Positions 1 to 6,805 of a DNA stretch of 12,923 bases are shown here, piece after piece. The stretch's first letter is position 1. Each line of letters starts with the position of its first letter. The stretch comes from Planctomycetota bacterium (GTDB taxonomy: Bacteria; Planctomycetota; Planctomycetia; Pirellulales; Lacipirellulaceae): assembly GCA_024278035.1 (NCBI GenBank), contig JAJRUA010000408.1:1-12923 (forward strand), written 5' to 3'. The position numbers and the translations under genes are program-made. The notes beneath the pieces were generated by a model. It searched no databases. It worked only from the letters and a program-made list of their open reading frames with translations, and was not told the DNA's origin.

Positions 1-1
1 C

Positions 2-1852
2 GAGGTCAAGGTGGGATACACGGTTCCTATTATGCTGACCGATGACCGGCGTCCCCGACCCCATCTAAGGATCGTAGGAAATAGCGATACCGGTTGGTCC
101 TTCCGTGTTGAATACCCACTTATAACCCCAGGCAAGAAGCTCTATGGACTCTATGCGAAGGTACCCCAGATCGTCGAAATTGCTGGCCAGAAGGTCCAAA
201 CCATCTGGTTTGCCGGGTCGCGTGATAAGCCCGCTCTGATGCTCGTCCGGCATGTCACGAAAACAGGTGCTGCTTCGATACCCACCGCGCAACTCGCTCG
301 GCAAATACTCAATAACCCCAGTGTGACCGTTCCTCGTCCATCCACGGCACAACTTCCAGATGCCCCTACGGGCACCGAGGTCCATGTTGTCGGAACCTAC
401 AGTGGGGCGGGTGGAAAACCCTTGCGTGTCACGGTCAACGCGACCGGCAAGCCAATCACGCTGGTGTTGTCTGCCTACTACTGGCAGGACTGGCAGCTTG
501 AGGTGGCGCCCGATGCGGACCTGCGCCATGTGATTGTGGCCGCGTACAATGGCCAGCGAATAGATGGCATTCTCAAGGGGCTTCCCGACGGTGTGCCGCT
601 CGACGTTTACACTTATTACGAGACCAAACAGGCTCGGAACGACACCCGACGCCTCGGGTCGTTCGATGAACGGGCCTTTTTCTATGCGTACAAGAAAGAG
701 AGCCAGGAATACTATGACTTGGCCGATAAGCTTCGCGAAATAACCGGCTCTGAGATCGCTTCGTTCCAAGGGGCGAACGGGGCCAGTTCGTTTGTCGTTG
801 GGCCCGATTCGGCGAGTAAAGATCAGCACACGGTCCAAGTCAAAAAACCACCCGTCGAGCCAAAGGCAAAAGAACCCAAGCTCAGCCTTAACGAACTTCT
901 CCAGCGGGGTTGGCAGCGGTTCCATAAGGGGCAGAACCTCGAAGCGGAGGCCGACTTCCGTGCGGTGCTTGCCGAAGAAAAGCAAAACCTCCCGGCAACC
1001 AATGGCCTTGCCTTTGCCTTGCTCAACCAAGGGGAAGTAAAAGAAGCCAAGTCGCTATTTGAAAAATACCTGAAACGGAATCCGAAGGCGGCAGGGCCGC
1101 TCAATGGCTTGGGGCGTTGCTTGAAGGCAGAGGGCGATCTCGACGGGGCGATTCGTGTTTGGAAGAAGGGTGTGCGGGCCATGCCGGGGCCGAGTGCCGC
1201 GGCAGGGGGCTTGGCTTGGGCTTACTATGAGAAAGAAGAATACGCGAAGGCGATCCCCCTGTTCGAAATGATCCTCAAGGCAGCGCCTGACAATGCTTAC
1301 TATCTCGACGGACTAAAGAAAGCTAAGGAAGGACTCGCTGAGCAGAAGCCGAGCAAGCCTGTAGCACCAACGGAAGTTCCAAGAATCCTCAAGTACGGCG
1401 ACAACAAAGCGGATGGCAAAAAGTCGATCGGTGGCGGGGGACACCTTATTCGCTTCACGCTGCCCGAGGGGGTGACTCGTATCCAAGGCATACGCATCCA
1501 CGGTTCGCGTTACGGTACGAAGAAAGCACCGCGCGAAGACTTTGAGATTAGCTTCTTGAACGAGGATCGGTCTGAGATTCTTGCTGTTGAACGCGCAGCG
1601 TATGGCCTCTTTCGGCGAGGGGATGAGAAGTGGAACACCGTGCGGTTCCGTCAGCCGGTAGAATTGCCGAGAACGTTTTGGGTCGCTCTCGACTTCGACC
1701 CGGGGCAAACGAAGGGTATTTACGTGAGCTACGACACGGCCACGGGCGGAGAGCACTCGATGACCGGCCTCGCCCAAGACGACCCGACCGAGCACCGTGT
1801 CGTTGATTTTAGTGGCGACTGGATGGTGAGCGTCCTACCCGAGCGGGAGTAG
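2..1852 (+). CDS. TPR-repeat protein with beta-rich flanking domains, 5' partial
   Basis: The reading frame is open to the left edge (codons GAG GTC AAG precede a GTG at 11), so the gene probably begins outside the window; the GTG at 11 would give 613 residues. Numbering from that GTG, residues 1-270 form an unrecognised, probably beta-rich region. Residues about 291-442 are three to four TPR-like helical hairpins (for example 'GWQRFHKGQNLEAEADFRAVL', 'YYEKEEYAKAIPLFEMILKA'). Residues about 455-613 form a second beta-rich domain ending in a Trp/Val-rich strand region. TPRs usually mediate protein-protein contacts. A Lys/Pro-rich linker (around 275-288) separates the N-terminal part from the TPRs. 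No catalytic motif was seen, and whether the protein is exported cannot be judged without the N-terminus. The TPR call is firm; the molecular role is unknown. Confidence 0.75.
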   Translation, partial: EVKVGYTVPIMLTDDRRPRPHLRIVGNSDTGWSFRVEYPLITPGKKLYGLYAKVPQIVEIAGQKVQTIWFAGSRDKPALMLVRHVTKTGAASIPTAQLARQILNNPSVTVPRPSTAQLPDAPTGTEVHVVGTYSGAGGKPLRVTVNATGKPITLVLSAYYWQDWQLEVAPDADLRHVIVAAYNGQRIDGILKGLPDGVPLDVYTYYETKQARNDTRRLGSFDERAFFYAYKKESQEYYDLADKLREITGSEIASFQGANGASSFVVGPDSASKDQHTVQVKKPPVEPKAKEPKLSLNELLQRGWQRFHKGQNLEAEADFRAVLAEEKQNLPATNGLAFALLNQGEVKEAKSLFEKYLKRNPKAAGPLNGLGRCLKAEGDLDGAIRVWKKGVRAMPGPSAAAGGLAWAYYEKEEYAKAIPLFEMILKAAPDNAYYLDGLKKAKEGLAEQKPSKPVAPTEVPRILKYGDNKADGKKSIGGGGHLIRFTLPEGVTRIQGIRIHGSRYGTKKAPREDFEISFLNEDRSEILAVERAAYGLFRRGDEKWNTVRFRQPVELPRTFWVALDFDPGQTKGIYVSYDTATGGEHSMTGLAQDDPTEHRVVDFSGDWMVSVLPERE

Positions 1853-1860
1853 AGATTTCG

Positions 1861-1890
1861 CGCAGAGACGGCAGAGCCGCAGAGGAAAGA
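1861..1890. repeat. Degenerate GCAGAG short tandem repeat
   Basis: Just after the TPR gene, the hexamer GCAGAG occurs three times (starting at 1862, 1871 and 1879), separated by two or three bases, and is followed by AAAGAG. From memory, intergenic 'CGCAGAGACGCAGAG'-type short repeats are scattered through several large bacterial genomes, including planctomycetes and cyanobacteria. Here the repeat is short and imperfect. No function is assigned. Confidence 0.45.
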
Positions 1891-1945
1891 GTTTCGGAGG
1901 CGAGCCCTCCTGAACGGTTACGGGATTTTTTTCGCCGGCATTCAT

Positions 1946-1972
1946 TAGCCCCGGGTCAGTGATCCGGGGCTA
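1946..1972. repeat. Perfect 9-bp inverted repeat overlapping the receiver gene stop codon
   Basis: TAGCCCCGG (1946-1954) and CCGGGGCTA (1964-1972) are exact reverse complements separated by 9 bases. The TGA stop of the minus-strand receiver gene (1956-1958) lies in the loop, and one arm encodes its last residues. The hairpin could protect or end transcripts from either side. Neither strand has a proper U-run directly after the stem, so a classical intrinsic terminator is not supported. Confidence 0.5.
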
Positions 1973-2333
1973 AAATGGCCCGTAGCTTTTCCAGCGTCGC
2001 CGGCTCGCCATATTCTAATTTGCCGAAGCCGCGTAGCGCGCCCTCCGCCTCGGCAGCGTCTTGGTGCTCGGCAAAGTTGGTGATGAGCATCACCGGCACC
2101 TGCTCGAGCGCCGGGTCGGCCTTCATCTGGCGAATGATTTCCATACCGTCCGAATAATCTTCGTCGAGCTTTCGGTTCACCAGCACTAAGTCGTAAGACT
2201 TTGCCCTGAGCTGCGCCATCGCATCGAGGGGCAGCTTCGCCCGATCGATCACCACCTCAAAATGCTTGCTCAAAAACGTGGTAACGGTCGCATGATCAGG
2301 ATTGCAGTTACCAACATCAAGCACGTGTTTCAT
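1956..2333 (-). CDS. Stand-alone receiver domain protein lacking the phospho-acceptor Asp
   Basis: The 125 residues match a single CheY-like receiver domain with no output domain. The fold signature is clear: a beta3 strand 'YDLVLVNRKL' followed by 'DG' at 62-63, a beta4 strand 'VPVMLIT' with the conserved Thr (T85), and a Lys near the position of the conserved beta5 Lys (K105, in 'GFGKLEY'). At the phospho-acceptor position there is Asn53 instead of Asp, and the usual acidic pair after beta1 is degenerate ('LDVGNCNPD'). In known families such pseudo-receivers are not phosphorylated in the usual way and act as constitutive or protein-binding modules. It lies 90 bp downstream of the beta-propeller gene on the same strand, so co-transcription is possible. 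No Shine-Dalgarno sequence precedes the ATG. Confidence 0.85.
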   Translation of the reverse strand: MKHVLDVGNCNPDHATVTTFLSKHFEVVIDRAKLPLDAMAQLRAKSYDLVLVNRKLDEDYSDGMEIIRQMKADPALEQVPVMLITNFAEHQDAAEAEGALRGFGKLEYGEPATLEKLRAILAPDH

Positions 2334-2345
2334 GTCTTTTTACGG

Positions 2346-2361
2346 AAAAAAGGGGGGGGGG
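2346..2361. repeat. A6-G10 homopolymer tract upstream of the receiver gene
   Basis: A run of six A (2346-2351) is followed by a run of ten G (2352-2361). On the minus strand this is C10-T6, lying 13-28 nt upstream of the receiver start codon, in its leader or promoter region. Long G/C runs are prone to slipped-strand length change. Whether this affects expression is not known. Confidence 0.6.
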
Positions 2362-2423
2362 ATTAAGGCGGGATTAGCAGAAGCGACAAAAAAATCCGCC
2401 GTCGTTCCGAAAAGGGTAGGCGC

Positions 2424-4961
2424 TTACTCGTTGGTTGTCACGATCACATTGTCCACGTAAAACTCGGCATTCTTGGTATCACCGAAGAGGCCAGGGCTGC
2501 CCTGGAGATTAGGCGCCTTGTCCGTCAGCTCAAGCGTCCAGGCACCAGGTTCCGCTTTGCCACGACGCCACACTTTGGCTTGTACGGTACATGTCTTCTC
2601 TTCTCGGCTAGGAACCACCGAGAGTTTCATCCGGTACCAAACCCCCGCTTTGAGCCGCTTGGACACAACCGCCTGCGTTCGTCGGGCATGCTTACGCCAG
2701 CTCGTGAGTCGCACTTCGTTACGAGAACCCAACAGAGCAAACGTGTAGCGACTGTTGATAAGCCCCACGGACGGCAGCTTAGCGACCTCCGTTTCTTCTG
2801 TTGCTTCCGCAACACTTTCTCGAAGCTGAATGTCGGCTTGGAGGGTGTAATTCGAGAGCGTCGGGGGGCCCATCCACAGGCACTTTTGCAAAGGGGGGAC
2901 GGAAGAAGTAGACACCGAAGTAGGATCTGTTGCGGCCTCCGCCTCTTGGCTCGACGGCTCCACCAACTTGGCCAGATAGTGATTCCCCTTACTCGATTCG
3001 CGTGCCTCATAGCCGGGGCGGCCACCGATCCAAATCAAAGGGACGGGGTTCTTTCCTTGGACGGAGTTCTTCCCTTCGAAATCAAAGTTCCATGGCAAAG
3101 GTGGCACAATCCGTAGGCGAGCCTCGGCCGAAAGCCCTGCTACTTCGCAGAGGATCAGTGCCGCTTGGTGCCCTGCCTTGGACGGGGCTTTGTAAACGCC
3201 CTCGGCAGTCACTTTCCCCGGACCGGCAACACCAAACGAAACTTTCTCCGGCGCAGCCTCACGAATAAAATCGCCTGCCGCATTGTACAAGCGGACACGG
3301 TACGGAATTTTTTTGCCAGGTGCGAGAATCGCGTCGTAGGGGACCAAATGGGCCTGAGTCACTCGCTTGTCTTTGATTTTCCGGCGGCGTGCTGGCTCCA
3401 CTTCGTTTGGTATCGGGGAATCTTCGATCGGATTGGCTAAGCAATACGTTGCGCGATGGGTGGTCAAATAGACTCGTCCATCGGCCACAATCGGGGAGGC
3501 CTCTACCTGTTCGTTCGAGAGGGTCGTCTGATCGACGACCTCAACCCCCTCTGCCGTTGGACGCAGAACCCACCATTTCCCGTTCTTCGTGCAAACGTAA
3601 ATCTTGCCATCCGCATACAGGGGCGAACCGTGCATGGCTTGGCCCAAGGTTTTTCTCGCAATCTCATCCCCCGTCTTGGCATCCAAAATCAACAGCACCG
3701 CTGAGTCGGTTAGGACGTAAATACGACCGTTGATCATCAGCGGAGAGCTCTTGCCGACCATCACTGGGCTTTTCTTCCAGAGTGGCGGGTCCGTAAGGTT
3801 ACGCGGGCCATCGCCTGGGGCCCCGTCCATTGAGGCCTTGTCTATTTTCTCGCCCGTAGGCAGGGCTCCGTCGATCGCTACGAACGCGCCCGTGGCCAGG
3901 GTGGCATCCGCAAGGTTCTCTTCGCTATGACCGGTGTAGACCCAGCTATTGGAATCGACGATAGGAGAGGCGCTTATAGCACGCCCCAAAACGGTTGAGG
4001 ACTTGGGACTTTCTCGATCGCCGGAAACTTCAAGATGTTTTTTGTGGAAGAGGCTCAGCCTATGACCAGAGGGCCCATGACGAGAAGACCCGTGATGAGA
4101 AGCTGGGTGTTTCCAAAGCAGCTTGCCAGTCCCCGGCTGGATCGCCCCGACCGCTCCATCTCCCGAGCTAAAAACCAACGCTCGCTGGCCCCCCAGCATT
4201 GCTAAGGTTGGCGGGCTGTAAGTGAGGTCGTAGGGGAAAAGTCGCGTACCACTGATCCAGCGAAGCTCGCCGGTCCTTTTGTCCCACCCCATCCAACGAT
4301 GAGCCGGCTTAGCCATCGAACCCCATTTGGGCGTGTTGCCCCACCCGATCAGCCCCCCCGACACAAGGACCGTATCGTCGTAAACGAGAGGAAAGCTGGT
4401 GCCTCCCTTCCTATCCACAGCGATCTGGAAGCCAAACTCTTCGTGCAAGCTCCGGTCCCAAATCATCTTGCCTGTCTCGCCACTTAAACAGCAAAAGTAG
4501 CCACAGACGCCCAAAGCATACACTTGGCCCGATTCCGGATCGCCCACCACACTCGACCGACCGACATGGGCCTCTGGCACCTCCGTTTGAAAAACGCTCA
4601 ACCGATGTTCCCACAAGATTTCACCGGTAGCCGCATCGGCACAAACGACTTTCTCACCCGCGATTGGTGTGCCGGGCTGATCGGCGAGGAGCATGTAGAG
4701 CTTGCCCCCCATAACGATCGGCGTCGAGCGCCCGGCGAGCTGGTCGTTCTTCCATAGAAGATGGCTCTCCCCCGGCCCCCTGGGATTCCAACGATCGATT
4801 AGATTCGTTTCGGCAGAGGTCCCGTCGCAGTTGGGCCCGCACCACATTGGCCAGTCCCCAGCCCGGGCAAGGCCGCTCGCTACAAGCAGGCCCACGAGCA
4901 CCAATCCTTGCGGTAAAAACAAGGTTGCTACGCGAAGCACTAGCAGGGTCGGAGACAGCAT
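2424..4961 (-). CDS. Exported PQQ-type beta-propeller protein with Ig-like and LamG-like C-terminus
   Basis: The 845-residue protein begins with a hydrophobic signal peptide (about residues 1-34, likely cleavage after 'ARA'). It then shows a variant of the planctomycete 'WPxWRGPNxDG' opening ('WPMWCGPNCDG', residues 37-47). Residues about 50-510 are PQQ/pyrrolo-quinoline-quinone-like propeller repeats, with recurring blades of the type 'STPIVMGGKLYML' and 'ASPIVADGRVYLTT' and 'DAKTGDEIARK'-like turns. Residues about 535-622 look like a bacterial Ig-like strand domain ('VTAEGVYKAP'). Residues about 625-845 resemble a concanavalin/LamG-like domain ending in 'FYVDNVIVT'. Many such planctomycete proteins do not bind PQQ, so an enzyme activity is not claimed; a periplasmic or surface scaffold role is possible. 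A basic, His/Ser-rich loop at about 285-322 interrupts the propeller. The ATG at 4961 is chosen because the signal peptide starts there. Confidence 0.88.
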   Translation of the reverse strand: MLSPTLLVLRVATLFLPQGLVLVGLLVASGLARAGDWPMWCGPNCDGTSAETNLIDRWNPRGPGESHLLWKNDQLAGRSTPIVMGGKLYMLLADQPGTPIAGEKVVCADAATGEILWEHRLSVFQTEVPEAHVGRSSVVGDPESGQVYALGVCGYFCCLSGETGKMIWDRSLHEEFGFQIAVDRKGGTSFPLVYDDTVLVSGGLIGWGNTPKWGSMAKPAHRWMGWDKRTGELRWISGTRLFPYDLTYSPPTLAMLGGQRALVFSSGDGAVGAIQPGTGKLLWKHPASHHGSSRHGPSGHRLSLFHKKHLEVSGDRESPKSSTVLGRAISASPIVDSNSWVYTGHSEENLADATLATGAFVAIDGALPTGEKIDKASMDGAPGDGPRNLTDPPLWKKSPVMVGKSSPLMINGRIYVLTDSAVLLILDAKTGDEIARKTLGQAMHGSPLYADGKIYVCTKNGKWWVLRPTAEGVEVVDQTTLSNEQVEASPIVADGRVYLTTHRATYCLANPIEDSPIPNEVEPARRRKIKDKRVTQAHLVPYDAILAPGKKIPYRVRLYNAAGDFIREAAPEKVSFGVAGPGKVTAEGVYKAPSKAGHQAALILCEVAGLSAEARLRIVPPLPWNFDFEGKNSVQGKNPVPLIWIGGRPGYEARESSKGNHYLAKLVEPSSQEAEAATDPTSVSTSSVPPLQKCLWMGPPTLSNYTLQADIQLRESVAEATEETEVAKLPSVGLINSRYTFALLGSRNEVRLTSWRKHARRTQAVVSKRLKAGVWYRMKLSVVPSREEKTCTVQAKVWRRGKAEPGAWTLELTDKAPNLQGSPGLFGDTKNAEFYVDNVIVTTNE

Positions 4962-5020
4962 GGGGAAGGTAATAAAAAGTGAAATCGGCTGTCGGAAAGA
5001 AGGGGAACGGGGAAATCTTC

Positions 5021-5042
5021 TGGTTGTAGATATGGTTGTAGA
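5021..5042. promoter_or_regulatory. Two direct copies of TGGTTGTAGA upstream of the propeller gene
   Basis: TGGTTGTAGA occurs at 5021-5030 and 5033-5042, a 12-bp period. It lies 60-81 bp upstream of the propeller start codon, a plausible distance for a tandem regulator site. There is no independent evidence of binding. Confidence 0.2.
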
Positions 5043-5284
5043 GAGGTACCCAACCGTTTCGGGACGTGATGGGTAAGATAATCGCTCTACGCAGAAACCG
5101 GTCCTTATAGTTCTCGTAGCCGATCCTCCTTCTCTAGTTCCAAAGGACAGGATATCAGCGCCAACCGTCCGAGGCCATTACTTTGGCCCGATTTCATGCC
5201 TAAATCTCTGGGGACGATTCACGGGGCCCTCGACCGGCTTAGGGTTCTTTTATCGAGAAAAGCAGCATCCAAACGCCCGGCAAT

Positions 5285-5313
5285 CGGCATAACCGCCCCC
5301 CCCTTCGGTGCCG
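5285..5313. promoter_or_regulatory. Stem-loop with a C8 run in the loop
   Basis: CGGCA (5285-5289) pairs with TGCCG (5309-5313), and CCG (5293-5295) with CGG (5306-5308), leaving a TAA bulge. The loop contains eight consecutive C (5296-5303). It could be a leader RNA structure for the Cys-rich gene or chance. Confidence 0.2.
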
Positions 5314-5326
5314 TTAAATCTTCTCT

Positions 5327-5346
5327 AATGGTTGCTCTAAACCATT
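5327..5346. promoter_or_regulatory. Operator-like inverted repeat AATGGTT-N6-AACCATT
   Basis: The 7-bp arms are exact (5327-5333 and 5340-5346) around a 6-bp spacer, 20 bp in all, about the size of a dimeric regulator site. It lies about 390 bp upstream of the Cys-rich gene. No promoter boxes were identified with confidence. Confidence 0.25.
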
Positions 5347-5555
5347 TACCACGAAACGCTTGCGTCTACTCAAGAGGTGATTCCAGGCCCGCCGATACGG
5401 AGGACTGCTGCTGCTGGTCTTACACCGACCCGTGGCGGCACCCGCATCGTTTGCTGGCCCAACTTATTAGAGTCAAGGAGTGGCTCGACTGGCAACGATG
5501 CTCCCCCCGCTGGAACCTTTCTTCAGACCCTTACCCTCAAGCCGACCGACTCCCG

Positions 5556-5569
5556 GCACTTTTAAGTGC
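5556..5569. promoter_or_regulatory. Short inverted repeat GCACTT-TT-AAGTGC
   Basis: Two exact 6-bp arms flank TT, about 165 bp upstream of the Cys-rich gene start. It could be an operator half-site pair. Support is only the symmetry and position. Confidence 0.2.
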
Positions 5570-5719
5570 TCTTTACGTCGGCAAACCGCGCCCCCGATGG
5601 CCGTTGGGGGACGTTCCTATGCCTACCGAGCGTGGAGCGGCATCGCGCGTTGCCGGAAGTCAGCCGGAAGCTATTTTGAGTGAACGGTTTTGTTACGAAA
5701 GGATCCCGCAGAAGCTTAT

Positions 5720-5726
5720 GGAGAAG
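5720..5726 (+). promoter_or_regulatory. Shine-Dalgarno site GGAGAAG of the Cys-rich gene
   Basis: GGAGAAG ends 7 nt before the ATG at 5734, the best ribosome-binding site in the window. It fixes the start at 5734, which also places the signal peptide at the very N-terminus. An in-frame GTG at 5680 would add 18 residues in front of it and is disfavoured. Confidence 0.7.
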
Positions 5727-5733
5727 TGATTCG

Positions 5734-6657
5734 ATGAAATTGAAATTGATAGGGGCGCTCGTGCTGTCTGTCTCTCTGGCAAGCCAAAGCTATGGCGGCT
5801 TGCTAGGTGGTGGATGTGGCGGGTGCTGTGAGGAGCCTAGCTGTTGTGCTGAGCCCTCTTGTTGTGCTGAACCCTCGTGTTGTGCTGAACCCAGTTGTGG
5901 CGACAGTTGCTGCAAGAAGCCTTGCCTCCTTGGCAAGCTCTTCGGTGGACTTTGCAACCGTGGTTGCTGTGACACGGTTGATCCTTCCTGCTGTGCCGAG
6001 CCCTCGTGCTGTGCGGAGCCAAGCTGTTGTGCTGAGCCTTCGTGCGGTGCCGAAACCGCTTGTGCCAGTGCTTGCTGCAAGAAGCCTTGCCTCCTTGGCA
6101 AGCTCTTCGGTGGACTCTGTGACCGTGGTTGCTGTGACACGGTTGATCCTTCCTGCTGTGCCGAGCCAAGCTGTTGTGCTGAGCCTTCGTGCGGTGCCGA
6201 AACGGCCTGTGCCAGTGCTTGCTGCAAGAAGCCTTGTCTCCTTGAGAAGCTCTTCAACCGTTGCGGAAGCCGTGGCTGTGGTGATTGCTGCGAGCCAAGC
6301 TGCTGTGCCGAGCCCTCGTGCTGTGCTGAGCCAAGCTGTTGTGCTGAGCCTTCGTGCGGTGCCGAAACGGCCTGCGCCAGTGCTTGCTGCAAGAAGCCTT
6401 GCTTCCTTGAGAAGCTCTTCAGCCGTCGCGGAAGCCGTGGCTGTGGTGATTGCTGCGAGCCAAGCTGCTGTGCCGAGGCTAGCGTCGGGTGTGACAATGG
6501 TTGCTGTGGTGGTGCCGTAGGCGTTTCCGCTACTTCGACTCCGGCTCCGGTTGAATTTTCGGAAGAAGCCGCTCCGATGCCTCCCGCACCGATGGCGGAT
6601 CCGAACGCGGCCATCGGCCGTCAACGGGACGTCGTGCGGACGAGCTTTGCTCGCTGA
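5734..6657 (+). CDS. Exported cysteine-rich tandem-repeat protein
   Basis: The 307-residue product starts with a signal peptide (about residues 1-21, 'MKLKLIGALVLSVSLASQSYG'-like, positions 5734-5796). A Gly/Cys segment follows, then four tandem units of 49, 55, 49 and 55 residues and a short fifth start. Each unit has two or three 'PSCCAE' hexapeptides, then 'PSCG', usually 'AETACASACC', then a conserved 'KKPC(L/F)L(G/E)KLF' helix-like core and a Gly/Arg/Cys-rich tail. By hand count about 62 residues are Cys, mostly in CC pairs. The C-terminal 50 or so residues are Cys-free, with a Pro/Ala-rich linker and 'DPNAAIGRQRD..RTSFAR'. An oxidised, disulfide-linked cell-envelope protein, or a metal-thiolate protein, fits the composition; neither is shown. 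No known enzyme domain is present. A strong Shine-Dalgarno site and an own terminator suggest a single-gene transcript. Confidence 0.85.
   Translation: MKLKLIGALVLSVSLASQSYGGLLGGGCGGCCEEPSCCAEPSCCAEPSCCAEPSCGDSCCKKPCLLGKLFGGLCNRGCCDTVDPSCCAEPSCCAEPSCCAEPSCGAETACASACCKKPCLLGKLFGGLCDRGCCDTVDPSCCAEPSCCAEPSCGAETACASACCKKPCLLEKLFNRCGSRGCGDCCEPSCCAEPSCCAEPSCCAEPSCGAETACASACCKKPCFLEKLFSRRGSRGCGDCCEPSCCAEASVGCDNGCCGGAVGVSATSTPAPVEFSEEAAPMPPAPMADPNAAIGRQRDVVRTSFAR
5836..6510 (+). repeat. In-frame tandem repeats inside the Cys-rich gene
   Basis: Units begin at 5836, 5983, 6148 and 6295, with a partial unit at 6460, giving lengths of 147, 165, 147 and 165 bp. The length difference corresponds to one 18-bp 'PSCCAE' hexapeptide or an equivalent insertion. 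Long stretches are almost identical at the DNA level: the 'KKPCLLGKLFGG' segment of units 1 and 2, and the 'PSCGAETACAS' segment of units 2 to 4. This points to recent duplication or gene conversion. Confidence 0.85.
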
Positions 6658-6733
6658 GAGAAGATAACGATCGGCTTCGGTTCTAAAAGTGGCTAGCCCA
6701 CCGATAGAACAGGCCGAGTATGCGACCCCCTTT

Positions 6734-6779
6734 GCCGGCCCGTGACTGAACGCTTGCGTTCGTTGCGGGTCGGCTTTTT
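6734..6779 (+). terminator. Intrinsic terminator after the Cys-rich gene
   Basis: GCCGGCCCG (6734-6742) pairs with CGGGTCGGC (6766-6774), with one G-U pair. An inner stem GAACG/CGTTC (6748-6752, 6757-6761) closes on a 4-nt loop. Five T follow at 6775-6779. It lies 77 bp after the Cys-rich stop codon and just before the next gene. Confidence 0.8.
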
Positions 6780-6805
6780 CGTTGATTCGTGTAATCGGGC
6801 AAGTC

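Larger units (their letters stand above)
4962..5733. other. Long spacer (772 bp) between divergent genes, no convincing gene
   Basis: This region separates the minus-strand propeller gene from the plus-strand Cys-rich gene and should hold both promoters. An open frame at 5196-5729 ends 4 bp before the next start, but its product is rich in Arg, Pro, Trp and Ser, uses many rare AGA/AGG/TTA/CTA codons and resembles nothing known. It is treated as non-coding. The spacer holds a direct repeat, a C8-loop hairpin and two short inverted repeats, listed separately. Confidence 0.5.

Noticed and set aside
65..1030. 321-aa minus-strand ORF opposite the TPR gene
   Set aside because: It is a shadow of the plus-strand gene, which has clear TPR motifs; the antisense product shows no recognisable domain.
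5196..5729. 177-aa plus-strand ORF ending 4 bp before the Cys-rich gene
   Set aside because: The spacing hinted at translational coupling, but composition is Arg/Pro/Trp/Ser-rich, rare codons are common and no motif or start signal is seen.
5836..6510. CRISPR-like repeat array
   Set aside because: Repeats are in-frame coding units of 147 or 165 bp with no unique spacers and no cas genes.
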